From an uncultured Rhodospirillaceae bacterium (lineage in GTDB: Bacteria; Pseudomonadota; Alphaproteobacteria; UBA8366), in contig CAJWLM010000009.1 in NCBI GenBank assembly GCA_913043025.1, forward strand, positions 60,329 to 124,328: a stretch of DNA of 64,000 nucleotides, written 5' to 3'. This document shows, in pieces, positions 59,225 to 64,000 of this stretch (positions within the stretch are counted from its first letter, which is position 1; every line of letters begins with the position of its first letter). Below the pieces are notes generated by a model. That model saw nothing but the letters and a program-made list of their open reading frames with translations. It searched no databases and was not told where the DNA came from. The position numbers and the translations under genes were made by a program.

Positions 59225-60004
59225 CTATAGCCAATCAAAACCCCGCATTTTTAGTTGAGCACGTAATTCTTTTCGGCTTGGATTCGCAAACTTTTTGCTT
59301 ATGTCATTTGTCCAACTGTCTGGCGTCGTAACCTTATTTATAGATGTGTAGTGATTAGCCAGTTCGACATCATAGCTTTCAAGTTTTTCGACAAGGCTTC
59401 GTTCATCTTTTTGATTTCCGTATAAATCGTAATGCACAGTAGTCCCTGGATCCATTCTCGGTTTTTGCTTTGGAGCTTCGGCTGGCCAACCCAAAACCAT
59501 ACCAAAGACTACATATACCTTATTGGGCAATTTTAGGATTCTTGCCATCTCACTGGGGTCGTTGCGAACTGCGCCTATCATTACACCGCTCATCCCAAGC
59601 GACTCAGCTGTTAGGTAAGCGCTCATCCCAACTAAAGATGCATCGATACTGGACACCAATCCAATTTCTAAAGGATTTTCATCCATAGATCCACCGCGGG
59701 CTATAATGGCCTTTTCCATACGCGTCAAATCAGCACAAAAACATAAAAATACTGGGGCATTTAAAACATGCTCCTGATTATTAACGATCGGGTAAACTTC
59801 AGCCAAAATCTTTTTGTCTCTTATTACGATAACACTGTACGCTTGTATGTTTGATGATGTAGGAGCACGCATGGCAGCCCCAAGCAATGCATCCAGATGA
59901 GCATTAGAAACCGGCTTCTCAGAAAATTTTCGGATGCTTCTTCTTCGATTTAACAACTCAATTGTTTCACTCGATATTGCTACTTCTTTATCCTCATTAG
60001 TCAT
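59225..60004 (-). CDS. Nitroreductase family oxidoreductase
   Basis: FMN enzyme of about 259 residues starting at ATG 60004; the open frame continues to 60052 but would overlap the mscS end. The FMN-binding start NRRRSIRKFSEKPVS near 18 and AAMRAPTSSNIQAYS near 40 are typical of NfsA/frp-like nitroreductases, as are the central YLTAESLGMSGVMIGAVRN and the C-terminal FGMVLGWPAEAPKQKPRM. It lies 4 bp after the MscS-like gene and is likely cotranscribed with it. Confidence 0.9.
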   Translation of the reverse strand: MTNEDKEVAISSETIELLNRRRSIRKFSEKPVSNAHLDALLGAAMRAPTSSNIQAYSVIVIRDKKILAEVYPIVNNQEHVLNAPVFLCFCADLTRMEKAIIARGGSMDENPLEIGLVSSIDASLVGMSAYLTAESLGMSGVMIGAVRNDPSEMARILKLPNKVYVVFGMVLGWPAEAPKQKPRMDPGTTVHYDLYGNQKDERSLVEKLESYDVELANHYTSINKVTTPDSWTNDISKKFANPSRKELRAQLKMRGFDWL

Positions 60005-60008
60005 AAAC

Positions 60009-61067
60009 TTACTCCACAGGCTTGTGATATATAGTCTGTGTTGGAAAGGCAAACTCGAGACCAGCCGAATTAAACCGTTTATAAATTTCTAAATTCATTG
60101 ATGTTTGTGTTTCGAGAATATTCGCCCCACGCTTTATGTAATAGGCAAAGTATATGTTTAGATGAAAGTCACCAAATCCATTGAAACTTAATTTTGTTTT
60201 TTCCTCAATTTTATCGCTATGCTCCTCAGCAATTTCACGCAACAAACCTATTGCCTTTTCTATTTGTTCTGCACTCATGCTGTAGGTAAGTCCAAGATTT
60301 AGCTTTATCATACGACTTGGCTCTGCCGAAACATTCTCAATGACTGAGTCAGAGAATTTAGCGTTCGGAATAATTACGTTTCGTCCATCCAGCTTTTGTA
60401 TGCGGGTTGATCGGACACCGATTTCCCTTACCCAGCCTTCAACACCCGCAACAATAATCCGATCATTAATAGTGAAAGGTTTATCGGTGAAAATGGTAAA
60501 CCCACCAAATAAATTCGAAATGGTATCTTTTGCAGCCATTGCAAAAGCAAGTCCTCCAATACCAAGTCCTGCCAGGAGAGCGCCAACATCATAGCCGGCG
60601 TTGTCTAATCCAACGACGATAGCAAGAACCCAGATTGTTGCCTTCACACCTTTGCGCAATATTGGCAAAAGCTGATCATCCAGATCAGTCTCTGTCTCTC
60701 GTACTTTAGGCTCAATATACTCTTTTACTAACAAGTCAAAGAAACGTGTCAGTATCCATGCGAATGCAATTGTTATAAGAAAATCATAGCCATTTGAAAT
60801 CCAAATGCGCACCTGATCTGTCAGCGCTAAATGGTTCAAAGCCCACCAAATACCAAACAGAGATATTATGAAAACTAACGGCCGCTCAGTGGATTCAATG
60901 AGCAAATCATCAAGCTGCGTCGTTGTTCTGGATGCAACTTTGCGCACCATATTTTTTGAAAGCCACAGCGCAAGCCGACCGATCAGAATCGTCGCTATGA
61001 TGATGCCAAGCGCTGTTGACCACTGTAAAACCGTGTTTCCGTAGTAAATCTTTTCAAACACTTCCAT
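60009..61067 (-). CDS. MscS-family mechanosensitive ion channel
   Basis: About 352 residues from ATG 61067, which is preceded by AAGGA at good spacing; an earlier TTG at 61091 is unlikely. Four membrane segments are seen near 20-35, 60-80, 90-108 and 135-170. The pore helix pattern VGALLAGLGIGGLAFAMAAKDTISNLFGG is followed by the beta domain (RIIVAGVEGWVREIGVRSTRI) and the C-terminal FAYYIKRGANI region. It should release small solutes on osmotic downshift. Confidence 0.92.
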   Translation of the reverse strand: MEVFEKIYYGNTVLQWSTALGIIIATILIGRLALWLSKNMVRKVASRTTTQLDDLLIESTERPLVFIISLFGIWWALNHLALTDQVRIWISNGYDFLITIAFAWILTRFFDLLVKEYIEPKVRETETDLDDQLLPILRKGVKATIWVLAIVVGLDNAGYDVGALLAGLGIGGLAFAMAAKDTISNLFGGFTIFTDKPFTINDRIIVAGVEGWVREIGVRSTRIQKLDGRNVIIPNAKFSDSVIENVSAEPSRMIKLNLGLTYSMSAEQIEKAIGLLREIAEEHSDKIEEKTKLSFNGFGDFHLNIYFAYYIKRGANILETQTSMNLEIYKRFNSAGLEFAFPTQTIYHKPVE

Positions 61068-61217
61068 AAATATCCTTGAAGAGGTCTGCAAACAATGTTG
61101 ACATCTTTATGATATTGCGGACAACTAAAAATAGGCAAGTTCTCTAACAACCCATCAATCTCAAGTAAATTACTGGATGGGAGGTAGGCTCTGACCTTTT
61201 CCAATTACCGATATGTT

Positions 61218-61574
61218 CTAAAGCCTTGCATACTCAAGCACCTCTTGGCCCATCAGCACGCATTCTCCAGAAAGTCTTGCATAATAGAAGCGTAGCCGAT
61301 ACTTAGCTTTGTAAACAAAAGCCCACGCCTCCAGGACATCAAACCTTTGTTTCGACTCCGCAGGATTTTTGATCGGTGCCAACTGGCTAACCTGCTTCTT
61401 AATGCTAAAGCCATGGCTTGAAGCGCTTCCAAGGTCTGGCAGATGGTGCTTCAGAAGGCCAGGAGCACGTAGTAGCACATCTGCAGAACACGGGTGGTTT
61501 TGCTGAGCTATCGTTGTCGCGCTTGGCAAGAAAAATGCCGCAAGGATTACTAGTAATACGGTTACTCTTAGCAT
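61218..61574 (-). CDS. Small secreted protein with two cysteines, unknown family
   Basis: 118 residues from ATG 61574, preceded by GAGGAAAGAG; the frame opens further to 61622. A signal peptide is clear: MLRVTVLLVILAAFFLPSATTIAQ with cleavage expected near residue 24. The mature part starts QNHPCSADV and ends with LSGECVLMGQEVLEYA; its two Cys could form one disulfide in the periplasm. The middle is rich in Lys, Ser and aromatic residues. I do not recognise a family. Confidence 0.7.
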   Translation of the reverse strand: MLRVTVLLVILAAFFLPSATTIAQQNHPCSADVLLRAPGLLKHHLPDLGSASSHGFSIKKQVSQLAPIKNPAESKQRFDVLEAWAFVYKAKYRLRFYYARLSGECVLMGQEVLEYARL

Positions 61575-61739
61575 AAACGTCTCTTTCCTCTGACTGGGGC
61601 TTACACCCGATACAATCACCAAAATAAAATTCTATACCTTTTTTTTATCACCGTGGTATTTTTATGCGAAATATAATCTCATGAAAATTTTATGCTTAAA
61701 TCCTACAGCTTGCATACTAATTAAAAAGCTTTTGAGACA

Positions 61740-61757
61740 TAACCGGCACATTTAATC
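61740..61757. repeat. 18-base dispersed repeat, copy 2
   Basis: Exact copy of the sequence at 38402-38419 (TAACCGGCACATTTAATC), here between gdhA and the small secreted protein gene. It lies about 165 bp upstream of that gene's start on the minus strand and 52 bp beyond the gdhA stop. Confidence 0.55.
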
Positions 61758-61808
61758 AATAGCCCTAAGCCATCTAAGGGTGGGTGCGTAACCTTTTTGT
61801 TACACGTG

Positions 61809-63182
61809 TCAAACGTGACCATAACTAAGCATTGCATCCGCGACTTTTACAAACCCCGCTATATTAGCACCTTTGAGATAATTTACGGTACCCCCTCCTT
61901 CCGAGCCATACTCAACACAGGAAGCGTGGATATCGCGCATCATATTCTCTAACAACTCCCGGAGATGATCCTCCTCCCAAGCAATTCTGGCGCTATTCTG
62001 GCTCATTTCAAGACCTGAAACGCCGACCCCTCCCGCATTCACCGCTTTAGCTGGTCCGAATTTTATATTCGCTTGCATGAATGCATCAATCGCTTCCTGC
62101 TCACAAGGCATATTGGCAGCCTCAGCAACATAAGAAGTACCATTCTTGATAAGTGACTCGGCATCTTTACCGCTAACCTCGTTTTGTGTCGCAGATGGAA
62201 TGATACAGTTTCCCTCGACACCCCAAGGTCTCTCTCCTTTGTGAAAAGTAATGTTGTTAAATTCGTCAGCAGCCTCGTGAATCCTGCCGCGTCGCACCTC
62301 TTTCAACTCTTTAATCCAATTGACTTGTTCTTCGGTAAACCCCTGTGCGCAGTGAATAAAACCACTCGAATCAGACATCGTTAAAGGCTTAGCACCCAAG
62401 TGAATCGCTTTCTCTGCGGCGTAGGTAGCAACATTCCCTGAGCCTGAGATAAGGACTGTTTTGTCTTCGAGGCCCTCCCCATGGTGCTTTAACATATTTT
62501 CAAGATAAAAAACCGCTCCGTACCCTGTTGCCTCAGTTCGCATTTTTGAACCTCCAAATTCTAGGCCTTTACCTGTCAGGACGCCCACGAAACGATTTGT
62601 AATGCGTTTATATTGACCGAACATAAAGCCGATCTCTCGTCCACCCACCCCAATATCTCCTGCAGGAATATCAGTATCCTCGCCTATATGACGGTACAAT
62701 TCTGTAACAAAAGACTGGCAGAAACGCATAACTTCAAGATCTGATTTACCTTTTGGATTAAAATTTGCCCCGCCTTTACCACCACCCATTGGCAAGCCAG
62801 TTAAGCTATTCTTGAAGGTTTGCTCGAATCCTAAAAACTTTAATATTGACTGATTGACACTCGGATGGAAACGGATACCCCCTTTGTAGGGCCCAATTGC
62901 TGAATTGAATTGGACACGCCAACCACGGTTTGTTCGAATATTTCCCTTATCATCTGTCCAGGGAACGCGGAATGATATGACTCTTTCCGGCTCAGCCATA
63001 CGCTCTAGAATTTGCATTTCGTGATAAATCGGCTTGTCCGCAATAAATGGAAAAATAGTAGATGCAACTTCGAATACCGCTTGAACGAATTCAGGTTCTC
63101 CAGGATTGCGCTTCCCCACACCTTCCATGTACCGATCAAGATAGCTTTGGGTTTTTGCTTTGTTTGCATGAACCTTCGACAT
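61809..63182 (-). CDS. gdhA: NADP-type glutamate dehydrogenase
   Basis: Reductive amination of 2-oxoglutarate with ammonium. The 457-residue size is that of the hexameric bacterial/fungal NADP enzymes. Visible motifs: YKGGIRFHPSVN near 108, the catalytic Lys region GLPMGGGKGGANFNPKG near 138, DIPAGDIGVGGREIGF near 176, the nucleotide site ISGSGNVATYAAEKA near 248, and the late AEAANMPCEQEA region. Together with GltBD it gives the cell both routes for ammonium assimilation. It is monocistronic. Confidence 0.96.
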   Translation of the reverse strand: MSKVHANKAKTQSYLDRYMEGVGKRNPGEPEFVQAVFEVASTIFPFIADKPIYHEMQILERMAEPERVISFRVPWTDDKGNIRTNRGWRVQFNSAIGPYKGGIRFHPSVNQSILKFLGFEQTFKNSLTGLPMGGGKGGANFNPKGKSDLEVMRFCQSFVTELYRHIGEDTDIPAGDIGVGGREIGFMFGQYKRITNRFVGVLTGKGLEFGGSKMRTEATGYGAVFYLENMLKHHGEGLEDKTVLISGSGNVATYAAEKAIHLGAKPLTMSDSSGFIHCAQGFTEEQVNWIKELKEVRRGRIHEAADEFNNITFHKGERPWGVEGNCIIPSATQNEVSGKDAESLIKNGTSYVAEAANMPCEQEAIDAFMQANIKFGPAKAVNAGGVGVSGLEMSQNSARIAWEEDHLRELLENMMRDIHASCVEYGSEGGGTVNYLKGANIAGFVKVADAMLSYGHV

Positions 63183-63438
63183 ACTGATACCCTCCCAACA
63201 AGATTTGCCACTAATTTTCTTACAGCCGCTTTCTATTAATTTTGAAGTTTATGACCGAGTTCAAAGGGTATCTCTTTTTATGCCTTTGCTGCAGTCTCTT
63301 AATTTCCGCACTAACATTATGGATCAAAAACTCCGTACCCCGCATAAACCATTCGTATTTATATAACGGAGCTGGCACTTGGTTTGTTTTTTGTAAACGC
63401 AACGCAAGCGCACCATATGATTTTTTTAAAAATTCTGG

Positions 63439-63524
63439 CGGAGGGACCGGGAATCGAACCCGGGCATGAGTATTACCCCATGACGGATTAGCAATCCGCT
63501 GCATTACCGCTCTGCCATCCCTCC
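63439..63524 (-). tRNA. tRNA-Ser (anticodon GCU)
   Basis: On the minus strand the 86-base sequence starts GGAGGGA and ends TCCCTCC plus G, and the CCA end is encoded at 63436-63438. The acceptor stem pairs fully. The anticodon loop TTGCTAA gives anticodon GCU (serine AGC/AGU codons). A long variable arm (CATG...CATG arms) confirms a class II tRNA, and the T arm CCGGGTTCGATTCCCGG is perfect. Confidence 0.97.
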
Positions 63525-63600
63525 ATTTAAGGTGAATTTATAGTAGAAATTTTTAATTGTCGAGAAGGAAAAATTATAAATTAAGTTAGATATCTAACTA

Positions 63601-63861
63601 TCATTTAATATAAAATGTTGGCTCTGAAAATCTTTTTTTCTCACTTGACTGAGTATTTCTTTTCCATAATATTTCCACCCAAACTTCTTTACCTATAAAT
63701 ACTTTATTTTTCTCAGTATTGTTCCAAATTACATTATTTCCATCAGAGATACATTTCTGCCATTTGTGCTGAGGTAAAGTATTATCTATTTCTTTAAGCC
63801 TAACTTTAAATACTCTAGATAGTGCTGAAGATTTTTTTATGACTGGTGATTTATTATTCAT
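63601..63861 (-). CDS. Hypothetical protein, AT-rich orphan
   Basis: 86 residues from ATG 63861, preceded by AAAGGG at 8-base spacing; the frame also opens at 63903. The product is basic and rich in Lys and Asn, with three Trp in the second half (HKWQKC, NNVIWNN, WVEILWKR). It has no signal peptide or membrane segment. No family is recognised. The surrounding DNA (63530-64000) is much more AT-rich than the rest of the window, and the Lys/Asn-rich composition follows from that. It could be a recent acquisition or a small lineage-specific gene. Confidence 0.5.
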   Translation of the reverse strand: MNNKSPVIKKSSALSRVFKVRLKEIDNTLPQHKWQKCISDGNNVIWNNTEKNKVFIGKEVWVEILWKRNTQSSEKKRFSEPTFYIK

Positions 63862-64000
63862 GTACTTACCCTTTAAATAATTTAATCTATCATAAAAAAG
63901 CATAATTAGTTTGAAAATCGGTTATAAATAAAAGGACTATTTAAAATTTGTAAAAAAAATAGATGCAGATTAAAGTAAAAATAATTTAATTAAGTAAGTT

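Noticed and set aside
63436..63600. Genomic-island integration site at tRNA-Ser
   Set aside because: No integrase, no repeat of the tRNA 3' end is visible, and the AT-rich DNA is on the 5' side. Kept only as a low-interest observation.

Overview
The window reads as a contiguous piece of an alphaproteobacterial chromosome, most likely a free-living and flagellated aquatic member near the Rhodospirillales; the exact lineage cannot be fixed from the sequence alone. Support comes from gene order (thiL-nusB-ribH-ribB-ribE-ribD-nrdR-glyA-rpiB; parC-recO-era-rnc-lepB-acpS-pdxJ; rsh-rpoZ), a MucR/Ros-type regulator, a magnesium-type HemB and a RibB with a degenerate cyclohydrolase half. Base composition is moderately AT-rich. 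Genes are tightly packed, with many 4-17 bp overlaps. There is no insertion sequence, prophage or CRISPR array.

Layout. 1-7384 (minus) is one long riboflavin/thiamine/one-carbon operon, followed at the left edge by the start of a secreted protein. 7385-9821 holds an AT-rich control region, the MucR-like regulator with a clear terminator, a small conserved protein and a TauD-type oxygenase. 10274-16022 carries metY, hemB, an enoyl-CoA hydratase and a penicillin-amidase-type hydrolase. 16411-19190 is a flagellar stator operon with one motA and two motB genes. 19557-29445 (minus) is a housekeeping block: topoisomerase IV A, RecO, Era, RNase III, signal peptidase, AcpS, PdxJ, a DUF2062 membrane protein, Rsh and RpoZ. 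29446-30263 looks empty but contains a decayed NYN/LabA-like gene, next to an intact family-5 uracil-DNA glycosylase. 30957-39013 has a 2-hydroxyacid dehydrogenase, glutamate synthase (gltB, gltD) and pncC. 39307-43852 is a group of catabolic enzymes. 44036-55565 is a surface-polysaccharide locus. 55796-63182 has an MFS exporter, a beta-hydroxyacid dehydrogenase, a phosphatase, a nitroreductase, an MscS channel, a small secreted protein and gdhA. The right edge has tRNA-Ser(GCU) and an AT-rich orphan gene.

How the genes work together. GltBD and GdhA give both high- and low-affinity ammonium assimilation. ManC makes GDP-mannose, which could feed a GMD-like dehydratase and a DPM1-like polyprenyl-mannose synthase. 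A cupin isomerase, a short epimerase and a C-methyltransferase suggest a modified, possibly branched, deoxysugar. A CDP-glycerol-transferase-like protein, a small YVDPGSGS protein and a membrane sulfatase/phosphotransferase-like protein form a second module that may add a phospho-alditol decoration.

Most notable observations: the frameshifted NYN/LabA relic, found only by reading between genes in three frames; tandem MotB paralogues that both lack the Asp of the GHTD peptidoglycan-binding motif; a 9-bp hairpin directly before the rsh start codon; and the polysaccharide locus with a teichoic-acid-like module. No entirely new defence or mobile system was seen.
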